Part shown: positions 46,923-55,781 of the stretch, piece by piece
How the letters are laid out: each line of letters opens with the position of its first letter
How positions within the stretch are numbered: position 1 is the stretch's first letter
Source: Phyllobacterium brassicacearum
Lineage (GTDB): Bacteria > Pseudomonadota > Alphaproteobacteria > Rhizobiales > Rhizobiaceae
Reading direction: 5' to 3'
NCBI RefSeq assembly: GCF_003010955.1
Contig: NZ_PGGO01000003.1
Location: 62,001 to 126,000, forward strand
DNA length: 64,000 nt
Program-made: the position numbers and the translations under genes
The notes under the pieces: model-generated
What the model was told of the DNA's origin: nothing
The model's database searches: none
The model's input: only the letters and a program-made list of their open reading frames with translations

Positions 46923-47557
46923 CAGAGACCTCCCAATAAGCGATTAATCCAGTCAAACAATTGATCGAGCAAGTCTGCCGGCCGATTGGGCTGCGGTTGA
47001 ATCTGCTCCGGCATCTCCTCGTGCTCTTTGCGCCAATCCTGCGGTGTTTCGAACGTGGTGACCCACAGACCCTTCCTCTCCTTCCGCGCTTGCGCTTCGT
47101 CATCCTGATATTCGCCATATGATATGGCCTGTCCAGCCTCAATCATTGCGCGATTGAGATTGGTTTCGCCAACATAGCAGGTGGCGAGGCTTCGATTGTA
47201 TTTATCTTGACCGTATCCTTCGCAACGTACCTCACGGCCACCGACGAGGCGCACCAGCTCTTGCCTGGAGACCTTGCCGCAGGCGCTCGCTACCGACTCC
47301 GTGCCACAACTCTGGGTGAGTTCCGGCGCATCGATGCCCTTGAGCCGAATATGGCTGCCGGAAATCGAAATCGTATCGCCATCGATGACATACGCCCTAC
47401 CAGCGAGAGCTTCCACCGGTTCTTGCCTGTTGAGCTTCGCGGCCAGCAAAGCCACCAAGGCAAAGAAGATTGCCATCAACGCGAAATCCAGCACCTTGCG
47501 ACCAAACGAGCGTGGCGTGGACGGACGCCGCCACCTGCGGCGATAGCTTCCAGTCAT
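46919..47557 (-). CDS. Thermonuclease (SNase-like) protein, membrane anchored
   Basis: 212 residues. A basic N-terminus (YRRRWRRPSTPRSFGRK) leads into a membrane helix (FALMAIFFALVALLAA). The staphylococcal nuclease fold covers about 50-160: RAYVIDGDTISISG, HIRLKGIDAPE and DKYNRSLATCYVG hold the calcium-binding aspartates, the catalytic arginines and glutamate. The active side would face the periplasm. A tail of about 45 residues rich in Glu, Gln and Pro follows. It is the first gene of a three-gene overlapping series with the GST and glycosylase genes. Confidence 0.88.
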   Translation of the reverse strand: MTGSYRRRWRRPSTPRSFGRKVLDFALMAIFFALVALLAAKLNRQEPVEALAGRAYVIDGDTISISGSHIRLKGIDAPELTQSCGTESVASACGKVSRQELVRLVGGREVRCEGYGQDKYNRSLATCYVGETNLNRAMIEAGQAISYGEYQDDEAQARKERKGLWVTTFETPQDWRKEHEEMPEQIQPQPNRPADLLDQLFDWINRLLGGLW

Positions 47558-47717
47558 CGATATTTCAAAGAAGAACGGTGCGTCATGAGTACCTTCCAGC
47601 TTCCAGGAACGATTCGATTCTTCGCATTCGATTTGATCCTCTATTAATCATTTATGAATAGGCTTGCGCTGCAATGCTGCCGCAAGTGCAGATCTGAAGC
47701 CATCTGGAACGAGGCGC

Positions 47718-49241
47718 ATGGCATTACTCGACGTGACCACAGCGGACAAGAACATCGTTGATCGCCGGAAGCTCCCGCGCAACAAGGATCTTTCGGCCGT
47801 CATGCGCGGCGCCCGCGACCGCTTGATGGAGCGTGCGGGCATCAACCATTTTGAACGCGAATTATTGTTCATGCACACGCGCGCGCTGATCGTCAATTCA
47901 GCAACGATCCCGCTTTTGATCGTGATGATCGCTCTTATCGGCGTCTTTTCCGGCATCGGAAAAAGCATTGTCCTATGGGCCGCTTTTACAATCGCTCTCT
48001 ATGCCGTTCTTGGACTTCTTGCACGCCGCCTCGCAAAGCAGGGCATTGATAACGAGCATATCCGGCAATGGCAGATGATCTATTTTGGCGGTCATTTCAT
48101 GACCAGCATCGGTTGGGCCTATTTTGCTTATCTCGAATGCACGGCCTGCGGCATTAGTCTCTTTCCCGTCATAAAGGCAGTTGTGATCATCCTTGCGATG
48201 GCGATCACCGCGATCGTCTCATCAGCACTGCGCGCCGCTATCCTGGCTGCCTTCACGTTGCCGGTGATCACCTACACGCTCCTCGCATCCAATAATCTGG
48301 GCAATCCGCTTACGGCGATCATGGTTGTGATGCTTTTTGCCGGCCTGGCTTTTTTCTACCTGGTAGCGACGCGGCTCAATCAATCCGTGGCGGTGACCTT
48401 GGCGCTCCAAGCAGAGAAGGACGCCTTGATTGCTGAACTCGAAACGGCCAATGCGATGTCCGACGAAGGAAGACGACGGGCGGAAGAGGCTAATCTTGCC
48501 AAATCACGTTTCCTTGCCTCCATGAGCCATGAACTGCGCACGCCGCTTAACGCTATTCTCGGTTTCTCTGAGGTAATGGCGAAGGAAGTGCTCGGCCCCA
48601 TCCAGAATGGCACCTATCGCGAGTATGCCAGCGATATCCATGCTTCCGGCGAACATCTGCTCAATCTGATCAACGAGATTCTCGACCTGAGCCGCATCGA
48701 GGCCGGCCGCTATTCGGTCAATGAAGAACCGCTGCTGCTCACCGATATCGCCAATGAATGCATCCACATGATGAATCTGAAGGCGCGCAACAAGGACGTC
48801 AGCCTCATACCTCAGTTCGAGTTGGGTATGCTACGCCTCAAGGCCGACGAACGTTCCATCCGTCAAATTCTGCTCAACCTTATCGCCAATGCAGTAAAGT
48901 TTACGCCTCCGCACGGCAAGATCCACGTTAAGGTGGGCTGGACAGCCGGAGGTGGCCAGTACATTTCAGTACGCGACAACGGCCCTGGCATTCCTCCGGA
49001 GGAAATACCGGTCGTGCTTTCCACCTTCGGGCAAGGATCAATCGCAATAAAGAACGCCGAACAAGGGACCGGTCTTGGCCTTCCCATCGTCCAGGCGCTG
49101 GTTCACATTCACGATGGCGAATTTCATTTGTTTTCCAAGCTGCGTGAAGGGACAGAGGCACTTGCGACGTTTCCACGCTCGCGCGTTATCCAGGGCAATC
49201 ATCCCGTCGCGCGGAAACACGGCCAGAAGAAAGCTGCCTGA
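47718..49241 (+). CDS. Membrane sensor histidine kinase, DivJ/PleC-like
   Basis: 507 residues from ATG at 47718 (GAGGCGC upstream). The N-terminal part has about six membrane helices between residues 60 and 218 (NSATIPLLIVMIALIGVFSG and later). A short coiled linker follows (AEKDALIAELETANAM). The dimerisation/phosphoacceptor domain has His271 in FLASMSHELRTPLNAILGFSEVM and IDLSRIEAGR-like LDLSRIEAGRYSV. This form of H-box is shared by DivJ/PleC/PdhS kinases that signal to DivK in alphaproteobacteria. The ATPase domain has NLIANAVKFTP, DNGPGIPPEE and GTGLGLPIV. No response regulator gene is adjacent. Confidence 0.85.
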   Translation: MALLDVTTADKNIVDRRKLPRNKDLSAVMRGARDRLMERAGINHFERELLFMHTRALIVNSATIPLLIVMIALIGVFSGIGKSIVLWAAFTIALYAVLGLLARRLAKQGIDNEHIRQWQMIYFGGHFMTSIGWAYFAYLECTACGISLFPVIKAVVIILAMAITAIVSSALRAAILAAFTLPVITYTLLASNNLGNPLTAIMVVMLFAGLAFFYLVATRLNQSVAVTLALQAEKDALIAELETANAMSDEGRRRAEEANLAKSRFLASMSHELRTPLNAILGFSEVMAKEVLGPIQNGTYREYASDIHASGEHLLNLINEILDLSRIEAGRYSVNEEPLLLTDIANECIHMMNLKARNKDVSLIPQFELGMLRLKADERSIRQILLNLIANAVKFTPPHGKIHVKVGWTAGGGQYISVRDNGPGIPPEEIPVVLSTFGQGSIAIKNAEQGTGLGLPIVQALVHIHDGEFHLFSKLREGTEALATFPRSRVIQGNHPVARKHGQKKAA

Positions 49242-49327
49242 AAAACTCAAGTTCAATTTATTGTTATTTGCTCGTTATTTGGCGGCACTGCATTGCTCCC
49301 TGCAGTGCAACATGGGAACACGCAACA

Positions 49328-49774
49328 ATGAACGCAAATGGAAATAGCCGCCCTTTGATCATCCCTGCCCTCGGCAGCATCTATCAAAACCTTGGCCAAC
49401 TCTCGGAAACGATCCTGCGTGTCATCGCAGGTGTAGCACTGATCGTGCATGGCTCCGGAAAGATCGTCAATCCTTTCGGTGCAGTCGGAATGGTTGAAGG
49501 TCTCGGCTTCTATCCAGGCGTGTTCTGGTCCCCGCTCCTGTCCGTGACTGAATTCGTGGGCGGCGTTCTGCTCACGATCGGTCTCTTCACGCGGCCGGCC
49601 GCATTCGCGACGATGATCATCCTCGCCGTGACAATCTACTTCCACGGCATCGTGCAGGGACAGGGCTGGAGCGGTTCAGAAAAATCGATCCTTTGGACTG
49701 CGATTCTCTTCTTCTTTGTCGTTCGCGGCGCGAGCAGCCACTCGGTTGATGCCAAGATCGGCAAAGAATTCTAA
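49328..49774 (+). CDS. DoxX family membrane protein
   Basis: 148 residues from ATG at 49328. It has four membrane helices (ETILRVIAGVALIVHGSGKI, LLSVTEFVGGVLLTIGLF, FATMIILAVTIYF, SILWTAILFFFVV), the DoxX pattern. DoxX-like proteins take part in sulphur compound oxidation or redox defence in some species; no specific role can be given here. A terminator follows directly. Confidence 0.85.
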   Translation: MNANGNSRPLIIPALGSIYQNLGQLSETILRVIAGVALIVHGSGKIVNPFGAVGMVEGLGFYPGVFWSPLLSVTEFVGGVLLTIGLFTRPAAFATMIILAVTIYFHGIVQGQGWSGSEKSILWTAILFFFVVRGASSHSVDAKIGKEF

Positions 49775-49785
49775 TCACCTGAAAA

Positions 49786-49812
49786 AAGGCCCGCATCTGC
49801 GGGCCTTCTTTT
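49786..49812. terminator. Terminator shared by doxX-like gene and cobT
   Basis: A 10-bp stem (AAGGCCCGCA 49786-49795 with 49798-49807) with a very short loop, an A-run on the left and TTCTTTT on the right. It lies between two convergent genes and can stop both. Confidence 0.85.
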
Positions 49813-49813
49813 G

Positions 49814-50830
49814 TCAATCGCGGTTGCTGACGCCCGCCTGATCGAACGTCGCCATGCCGCTGTGACACAGCGCTGCCGCCTTGACGATGCCTGCCGCCAA
49901 AGCGGCACCGGTGCCCTCTCCCAGCCGCATTCCAAGGTCGAGCAAAGGCTTCTTGCCAAGCTTCTCCAGAACCTTGCGATGACCGGGTTCGGCGGAAACG
50001 TGCCCGAAAAGGCAATGGTCAATTGCCTCCGGGTTGGCCGCATGCAGGATCGCGGCCGCTGCTGTGGCGACATAGCCATCAATGATCACTGGAATCTTTT
50101 CCACGCGCGTCGCCAGTATTGCACCAGCCATGGCCGCAATCTCACGGCCGCCCAAGCGCCGCAGCACCTCCAGAGGGTCCTTCAGATGAGATGCATGAAG
50201 CGCCACGGCCATGCGCACCGCATCAGCCTTGCGCTTTATCCCCTCGCTATTGGCGCCTGTACCAGGACCAACCCAGTCTTCCGCTGCTCCTCCGTAAAGT
50301 GCATGGAAGATGGCGGCTGCAATCGTCGTATTGCCGATGCCCATTTCACCGATGCAAAGAAGGTCGGTGCCGCCGGCGATCGATTCCATGCCGAAGGCCA
50401 TTGTCGCCGCGCAGGTCTTTTCGTCCATCGCCGCTTCTTCGGTGATATCGGCAGTCGGATATTCGAGCGCGAGATCGAAAATCTTCAGGCCGAGATCATT
50501 GGCAATGCAGATCTGATTGATTGCGGCGCCTCCGGCGGCAAAATTCTCCACCATCTGTGCAGTAACCGATGAAGGATATGGCGAAACGCCTTTGGCAGTG
50601 ACACCGTGATTTCCGGCGAAGACAGCAACCAGCGGACGCGTCACCTGCGGGCGTGCCCGTCCGGTCCATGCTGCGAGCCATTCGACAATCTCCTCCATGC
50701 GCCCGAGCGCACCCGGCGGCTTTGTCAGGGTCGCGTCGCGCTTCCGGACGGCAGCGACAGCCGCTTCATCGGGTCCGGGGAGTGCCTCGATCAAAGTGCG
50801 AAAATCGTCAAATGGCAGGCCAGTGGTCAT
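49814..50830 (-). CDS. cobT: Nicotinate-nucleotide-dimethylbenzimidazole phosphoribosyltransferase
   Basis: 338 residues from ATG at 50830 (AGGGA just upstream). Diagnostic segments are TLTKPPGALGRMEE, VFAGNHGVTAKGVSPYP, ICIGEMGIGNTT-like LLCIGEMGIGNTTIA and the C-terminal catalytic glutamate in RLGEGTGAALAAGIV. The enzyme makes alpha-ribazole phosphate for the lower ligand of cobalamin (named cobU in some organisms). A longer frame to 51247 has no homology and overlaps the divergent cobS, so it was trimmed. No cobalamin riboswitch was seen in the 126 bases between cobT and cobS. Confidence 0.95.
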   Translation of the reverse strand: MTTGLPFDDFRTLIEALPGPDEAAVAAVRKRDATLTKPPGALGRMEEIVEWLAAWTGRARPQVTRPLVAVFAGNHGVTAKGVSPYPSSVTAQMVENFAAGGAAINQICIANDLGLKIFDLALEYPTADITEEAAMDEKTCAATMAFGMESIAGGTDLLCIGEMGIGNTTIAAAIFHALYGGAAEDWVGPGTGANSEGIKRKADAVRMAVALHASHLKDPLEVLRRLGGREIAAMAGAILATRVEKIPVIIDGYVATAAAAILHAANPEAIDHCLFGHVSAEPGHRKVLEKLGKKPLLDLGMRLGEGTGAALAAGIVKAAALCHSGMATFDQAGVSNRD

Positions 50831-50956
50831 GATATCCCTTGCAATCAAGTCTTCATGGCAAATTAGCAATGCCCGTCCTATAAGCGCTCCAGGAGAAAAC
50901 GCAAAGGTCAACCCACGGCGCAGAGTGTCGCGACCCTTCGATTCAGAGGTTTCAAC

Positions 50957-51730
50957 ATGGAATTGGTCAAGGAAACGATGCGGGCGCTGGCCTTTCTCTC
51001 GCGCTTGCCTGTCCCGGCGCGCTGGTTCGATGGTTACGATGGCGCCCTCTACGGTACCGTCCGTGGTTTCCCGCTGGCAGGGATGATTATCGCACTGCCC
51101 GCGTCGATTGTGTTGCTGATTGCAATCGCATTTGATCTCCCTGACATCGTTACCTCGTTGTTGACGATCGTCGCTCTCATCGTCACCAGCGGAGCGCTGC
51201 ATGAGGATGGTCTTGCCGATGTCGCAGACGGCTTCTATGGCGGCCACTCGGTCGAACGCCGCCTCGCCATAATGAAGGATTCGTCGATCGGGTCCTATGG
51301 CACGCTTGCCCTGATCGTGTCCGTCGTTATGCGAACGGCGCTTCTAACCGCGGTTCTCGACCAAGTTGGCCCAATACATGCGCTGATCGCCGTGGTTGGA
51401 ACGGAGGCTGCCAGCCGCGGCACACTCGTAAAATTCTGGCAGAGCCTGCCGTCGGCACGTGCTGGGGGCGTTGCTGATCGGGCCGGAACCCCCAGCGAAG
51501 GCGAAGCCAACTCTGCCCTGATCATCGGCGCGGTTGTCCTAGCGGCCGCCTACGCCGCCATTGGCGGACTTTTGCCAGTCGTCTATGCGATGCTGTTGAC
51601 CGGGCTCGTCTTTTATGGATTCTCCACCCTTTGCCGGGAGAAGATCGGCGGCCAGACGGGCGATACATTGGGCGCAATGCAGCAGCTTGCAACGATTTCA
51701 CTCATGCTCGGACTTGTCATTGCACTTTAA
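50957..51730 (+). CDS. cobS: Adenosylcobinamide-GDP ribazoletransferase
   Basis: 257 residues, a membrane protein with about six helices. The family block ALHEDGLADVADGFYGG and the following RRLAIMKDSSIGSYG carry the acidic catalytic residues. CobS (CobV in Pseudomonas naming) joins adenosylcobinamide-GDP with alpha-ribazole to close cobalamin. It is divergent from cobT. A DUF1289 gene and an aspartic protease gene follow closely on the same strand. Confidence 0.94.
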   Translation: MELVKETMRALAFLSRLPVPARWFDGYDGALYGTVRGFPLAGMIIALPASIVLLIAIAFDLPDIVTSLLTIVALIVTSGALHEDGLADVADGFYGGHSVERRLAIMKDSSIGSYGTLALIVSVVMRTALLTAVLDQVGPIHALIAVVGTEAASRGTLVKFWQSLPSARAGGVADRAGTPSEGEANSALIIGAVVLAAAYAAIGGLLPVVYAMLLTGLVFYGFSTLCREKIGGQTGDTLGAMQQLATISLMLGLVIAL

Positions 51731-51748
51731 CCGTACCAAATCTGTGCA

Positions 51749-51982
51749 ATGAGCATTGTCGAGTCACCCTGCATTCTCGTTTGCGCAATCGACATCAATA
51801 CCGGCTATTGCTTCGGTTGCGGCCGCACGCGCGAGGAAATCGGCGCCTGGTCAGTCATGTCACCGGAAAGCCGCCGCACCATCATGGCCGATCTGCCTGG
51901 CAGGCTCGAAACCGTCGAGCGTCGCCCCCGTCGCGAAACACGGCGAAGCCGGATGGCACGCGAAAAGCAACAGGAGGCATAG
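51749..51982 (+). CDS. DUF1289 small cysteine-containing protein
   Basis: 77 residues. The family pattern is ESPCILVCAIDINTGYCFGCGRTREEI, with four cysteines of a likely metal or Fe-S site, then WSVMSPESRR and an Arg-rich tail. The function is unknown. In this window it lies 18 bases after cobS and 6 bases before the aspartic protease gene, so it is probably transcribed with them. Confidence 0.85.
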   Translation: MSIVESPCILVCAIDINTGYCFGCGRTREEIGAWSVMSPESRRTIMADLPGRLETVERRPRRETRRSRMAREKQQEA

Positions 51983-51988
51983 GCGACG

Positions 51989-52693
51989 ATGAGCCGTCTG
52001 TTCTGGACCATAATAGCTCTTATCGGTGTCACTCTCCTTCTGCTGATGGCAAATAATGATGCTGGCTCGACACTCGGCATGGCCAATGACGACTTTGCCC
52101 GCTTCGCCTATATGGGCATCTGGGGTATCGTTCTTGCCTCCGCCCTTCTCGGCTCCGGCATTCCGCTCAGCCACTTCCTTCGCAGCATGGCGATCTGGAT
52201 CATCATCATTCTTGCTCTCGTCGCAGGCTATCAATATCGATATGAGTTGCAGGATGTTGGCCATCGCGTAACGGCGGGGCTCATTCCTGGAAGCCCGATT
52301 TCCAACCGCGATGGCGATGGACTGGTGACGGTGACCCTGGCCAAGGCGGATAATGGTCATTTCGAAGTCAGGGGCGAAGTGAATGGCGCGTCCGTACCGT
52401 TCATGGTGGATACGGGCGCATCGTCCATTGTGCTCTCCTCCGAAGACGCGCGTAGGGCTGGCCTCGACCCGGACAAGCTTACTTATGGTATCCCGATCAT
52501 GACCGCGAACGGGACAGCGACAGCGGCGAATGTCACGTTGGACAGTATCAAGATCGGTGCCATCGAACGGCGCAATATTCGCGCCATGGTGGCCAAGGAT
52601 GGTCGCATGGCTGGAAGTCTCCTGGGAATGAACTTCCTCAATACGTTGAGTGGCTTCTCAGTACGAGGCGACCGTTTGATCCTCTCGGATTAA
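51989..52693 (+). CDS. Retropepsin-like aspartic protease, PerP/TIGR02281 type
   Basis: 234 residues. Two N-terminal membrane helices (FWTIIALIGVTLLLLMA and a longer one at about 66-80) precede a single-lobe aspartic protease domain at about 110-234. The catalytic motif is PFMVDTGASSIVLSSEDA and the second half is GSLLGMNFLNTLSGFSV. Relatives include Caulobacter PerP, which trims the polarity factor PodJ in the periplasm; whether this one does the same is not known. Its last four bases overlap the stop of the convergent dusA gene (TTAA). Confidence 0.85.
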   Translation: MSRLFWTIIALIGVTLLLLMANNDAGSTLGMANDDFARFAYMGIWGIVLASALLGSGIPLSHFLRSMAIWIIIILALVAGYQYRYELQDVGHRVTAGLIPGSPISNRDGDGLVTVTLAKADNGHFEVRGEVNGASVPFMVDTGASSIVLSSEDARRAGLDPDKLTYGIPIMTANGTATAANVTLDSIKIGAIERRNIRAMVAKDGRMAGSLLGMNFLNTLSGFSVRGDRLILSD

Positions 52694-53709
52694 GCCGCCT
52701 CGTCTGTCACCGCGGTCTGAATGACCTCATATGCCTGGCGAATAACGGTGCTGGTGGCGCCTGTCTGATTGGCCGCAGTTGAGAGAAGCTGGCGCCAGCG
52801 GCGGGCTCCGGGAGCACCATGAAACAGGCCAACCATGTGGCGTGTTATATGCGACAACCGCCCGCCCCGAGCGATATGCGTGTCCGCATAGGCACACATA
52901 TGATCGATGATCGCGTCCATCGACGGCGAATCCGCCGCCCCATCTCCATACATCCGCGCATCGACGTCAAGCAGAAGCATTGGATTGTGGTAGATCGCCC
53001 GGCCGAGCATGACACCGTCGACGTGAAGCAAATGCTCGAATGCTTCATCAAGCGTCTGAACACCGCCATTGATCCCAATGAAATGACTGGGATTTTGCCG
53101 CTTCAGACGATAGACACGATCATAGTCCAACGGCGGAATATCGCGGTTTTCCTTTGGAGAAAGCCCTTTGAGCCAAGCCTTGCGTGCATGGACCCACAAT
53201 GCATTGGCACCGGCATTGAATACGCTGCCTGCGAGTTCGTCGAGAGCCACTTCCGTATCCTGATCATCAACGCCAATGCGGCATTTGACCGTCACCGGCA
53301 CCGCGGCCACCTGCTTCATCGCCTCCACACAGGCAGCAACGACGCCCGGCGTCTGCATCAGACATGCGCCAAACGTGCCCGACTGAACACGATCAGACGG
53401 GCAGCCGACGTTGAGATTGATTTCCTGATAGCCCATGGCCTCGCCGATGCGCGCGGCGGCAGCCAATTTGGCCGGGTCGGATCCACCGAGTTGCAGGGCA
53501 ACCGGATGCTCCGCCTCCGCAAATCCTAGAATGCGGTCGCGGTTGCCATGGATCGCGGCATCGGCGACCACCATTTCGGTGTAGAGCAAGGCATGGCGCG
53601 TGAACTGGCGGTGGAAGGTCCGGCAGTGGCGGTCCGTCCAATCGATCATCGGCGCTACGGCAAAGCGATTGTAGCCATAACCACCATATGTTTCAGTTCT
53701 ATCGACCAC
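52690..53709 (-). CDS. dusA: tRNA-dihydrouridine synthase A
   Basis: 339 residues. The Dus fold with bound FMN is shown by FAVAPMIDWTDRHCRTFHR, the catalytic cysteine in INLNVGCPSDRVQSG, VKCRIGVDD and the HxxR-like HARKAWLKGLSPKENR. FIGINGGV and VMLGRAIYHNP complete the barrel. DusA reduces U20 and U20a of tRNAs. The start is a GTG at 53709 with only AGGTG nearby, so it is less certain than the end. Confidence 0.94.
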   Translation of the reverse strand: MVDRTETYGGYGYNRFAVAPMIDWTDRHCRTFHRQFTRHALLYTEMVVADAAIHGNRDRILGFAEAEHPVALQLGGSDPAKLAAAARIGEAMGYQEINLNVGCPSDRVQSGTFGACLMQTPGVVAACVEAMKQVAAVPVTVKCRIGVDDQDTEVALDELAGSVFNAGANALWVHARKAWLKGLSPKENRDIPPLDYDRVYRLKRQNPSHFIGINGGVQTLDEAFEHLLHVDGVMLGRAIYHNPMLLLDVDARMYGDGAADSPSMDAIIDHMCAYADTHIARGGRLSHITRHMVGLFHGAPGARRWRQLLSTAANQTGATSTVIRQAYEVIQTAVTDEAA

Positions 53710-54027
53710 CTAATGAAACTTTCGACCTGTCTTCTCTTTGGAATGTGTTTCCCGCCCGCAACGCGGTGCAGGCGGAGCATCAACTCAGAAAACCTTGCGC
53801 CAACAATGCTGTTCAAGCTCGGCATAACCTATGGCGCATTTCCAAGCAAGCCGACGGCCCACATGGCTCTTCACCGTTCCGTTTGCAAGCCCCGTGATAA
53901 AACCGCAACACCGATTTCCGAACCCTTGGTTCGATTACAGATCAGTTTTGCACCGACCAACGAACAGGAATATGCAGTCGTCGGGGACGAGCTTGTGTGA
54001 CAACTTTTTTTGATCGGAGATCTAAAA
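53710..54027. other. Intergenic stretch between dusA and the porin locus
   Basis: 318 bases with no supported gene. Open frames here give no recognisable family and overlap dusA. It should carry the porin promoter and leader; a moderate ribosome site (GGAG) lies just before the porin ATG at 54028. No hairpin or consensus promoter strong enough to list was found. Confidence 0.5.
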
Positions 54028-55071
54028 ATGAGACTCAAGAGCCTTCTCCTAGGTTCAGCTGCAGCCTTGATTGCAGTATCTGGTGCAAGAGCCGCCGATG
54101 CAGTTGTGGTGGCGGAGCCAGAACCCGTTGAGTAACTTCGCGTGTGCGATGCTTATGGTACGGGATTCTTCTACATCCCGGGCACCGAAACCTGCCTCAA
54201 GGTTAGCGGATACGTGCGTTATGACGCGCAGGGCGGCGATGACGTCTACAATGGCGGCGAGCTTGGCACCTGGGTCAAGCACACGCGCGCTGAAGTTCGT
54301 TTCGATGCCCGTTCAGAAACGGAACTCGGCACGTTGCGGTCCTATATTCAGACCCGCTTCGATTTCGAAGATGGAGAAAACGAGGGTGCAAGCATTCCCC
54401 AGGCATTCATCGAGCTTGGCGGCTTCCGTGTCGGCATTGCTGATGAAATCTTCGGTGCCTGGAACGGCTATGCTGGCGATATCATCCAGGACGATGTGAT
54501 CAACTACAACAGCTGGGAAACGAACCAGATCAGCTACACCTTCACGGGTGGCAACGGTTTTTCGGCAATCGTCGCGGCCGAACAAGGCTCGATCAACGAC
54601 GGTTATGCCGATTATGTCATCGAAGATTACATGCCGCATGTACTGGCAGGCGTGAAATACGAACAGGGTTGGGGCACGATTTCAGCCATCGGAGGTTACA
54701 ACTCCAACGTGGAAGAATTTGCCGGCAAGGCTCGTTTGGACGTGAAGATCACGGACGCCGTGACGGCCTGGGTCATGGGTGGTTACCAGTCCAACTATGA
54801 CGATACGCGCACAGAACGGAACTTCCTTGCACCGTGGCATGGCGATTGGGCTGCATGGGGTGGCTTGGCCGCAAAGGTTACTGACAAGGCCACTGTCAAT
54901 GCCCAGCTCGCATACGAATCTGAGGGCACCATCGCCGCGGCTTTGAATGTTGCCTACGTACTCGTTCCTGGTTTTACGATTACGCCGGAAATCGACTATA
55001 CCAAGTTTGATGGCGATCGTGGTGATGACGACGCCTTAGGCGGCATCGTCCGTTTTCAGCGCGATTTTTAA
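54028..55071 (+). pseudogene. Omp2b-like porin interrupted by an in-frame TAA
   Basis: A complete porin frame except for one stop. The ATG at 54028 opens a normal signal peptide ([17 protein letters not shown], cleavage before ADAV) and the mature start [13 protein letters not shown]. The next codon, 54133-54135, is TAA where related porins have tyrosine (VEYVRVCDAYG). After it the frame runs on without another stop to 55071: CDAYGTGFFYIPGTETCLKV, beta-strand pairs, and the terminal Phe needed for outer membrane insertion. An internal GTG at 54142 would give a protein without a signal peptide. The remaining 309 codons look undamaged, so the change is recent, is a sequence error, or is read through. 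Confidence 0.85.
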
Positions 55072-55088
55072 ACGTCAAGCTTGATGAA

Positions 55089-55115
55089 AATCCGGGGGCG
55101 AGCCGCCACCGGATT
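55089..55115 (+). terminator. Hairpin after the porin gene
   Basis: AATCCGG (55089-55095) pairs with CCGGATT (55109-55115), with an inner GGC/GCC pairing and single-base bulges, 18 bases after the porin stop. Only TCTCAC follows, so it is a weak terminator. It lies before the convergent end of phnN. Confidence 0.5.
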
Positions 55116-55154
55116 CTCACTCTGCCTCCACCGAGACCGCAAAAATCCGTCGAC

Positions 55155-55781
55155 CTATATTTGTTCCGAAATAGCTGCAAATGCTGCTGATTTTCTCAAG
55201 ACAGCAATGAATTCATCGCCTGCATTGCTGACGTCGCCAGAATTGTCGATCATGACCGCATCAACTGGATCGCATGCATTGGGAGCGGCGCGTATCAGGC
55301 GGCGGCGGATTTCATCGGCATTTTCGCGGCCACGCGATGCAAGTCGCTGTGCCAGGACGTCGAGGGACGCGGTGATGTGCACGACAAGCAGGTTGGAATA
55401 GGCTTGACGAAGCGCAGGCAGCACGCCGCGCGAAACATTGGCAATCGCAACTGCACCGCGCTCGATTTCATCATCGACAGACCTTGGCAAGCCGTAATGC
55501 AAGCCGTGGGCTTCCCAGGAATGGCAGAACGCGCCGGCCTGCTTGGCTGCCAAGAACTGTTCTTCGCTCAACGTATCATGATCTTCTGCGTCTGCTGATG
55601 ACGGACGTGTCACGACGCGCCGCACAAAATGGTAGCCTGGTTGATCGCCAAGCGCGGCGCGCGCGTAATCGATAATGGTGTCCTTGCCGGCACCGCTCGG
55701 GCCTACGACAGCAATAAAAGCACCGTTGCGTAACGGGGCCGACGCCGAATTCAGCGCACGTTCGATCATAGCCGCCATCAT
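55155..55781 (-). CDS. phnN: Ribose 1,5-bisphosphate phosphokinase PhnN
   Basis: 208 residues. Walker A is VVGPSGAGKDTIID, and FVRRVVTRPSSADAEDHDTLSEEQF matches PhnN and guanylate kinase relatives. PhnN phosphorylates ribose 1,5-bisphosphate to PRPP, the last step of C-P lyase phosphonate use. The ATG overlaps the phnM stop (ATGA at 55778-55781). It is the last gene of the phn operon and ends convergently with the porin locus. Confidence 0.92.
   Translation of the reverse strand: MMAAMIERALNSASAPLRNGAFIAVVGPSGAGKDTIIDYARAALGDQPGYHFVRRVVTRPSSADAEDHDTLSEEQFLAAKQAGAFCHSWEAHGLHYGLPRSVDDEIERGAVAIANVSRGVLPALRQAYSNLLVVHITASLDVLAQRLASRGRENADEIRRRLIRAAPNACDPVDAVMIDNSGDVSNAGDEFIAVLRKSAAFAAISEQI

Noticed and set aside
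50831-51247. Possible N-terminal extension of cobT, or a cobalamin riboswitch between cobT and cobS.
   Set aside because: The extension overlaps cobS in antisense and has no family residues; no B12-box-like sequence was seen in the 126-base gap.
53548-54000. Open frame of 150 codons upstream of the porin.
   Set aside because: Its first half is antisense to dusA and the rest has no recognisable pattern or ribosome site.
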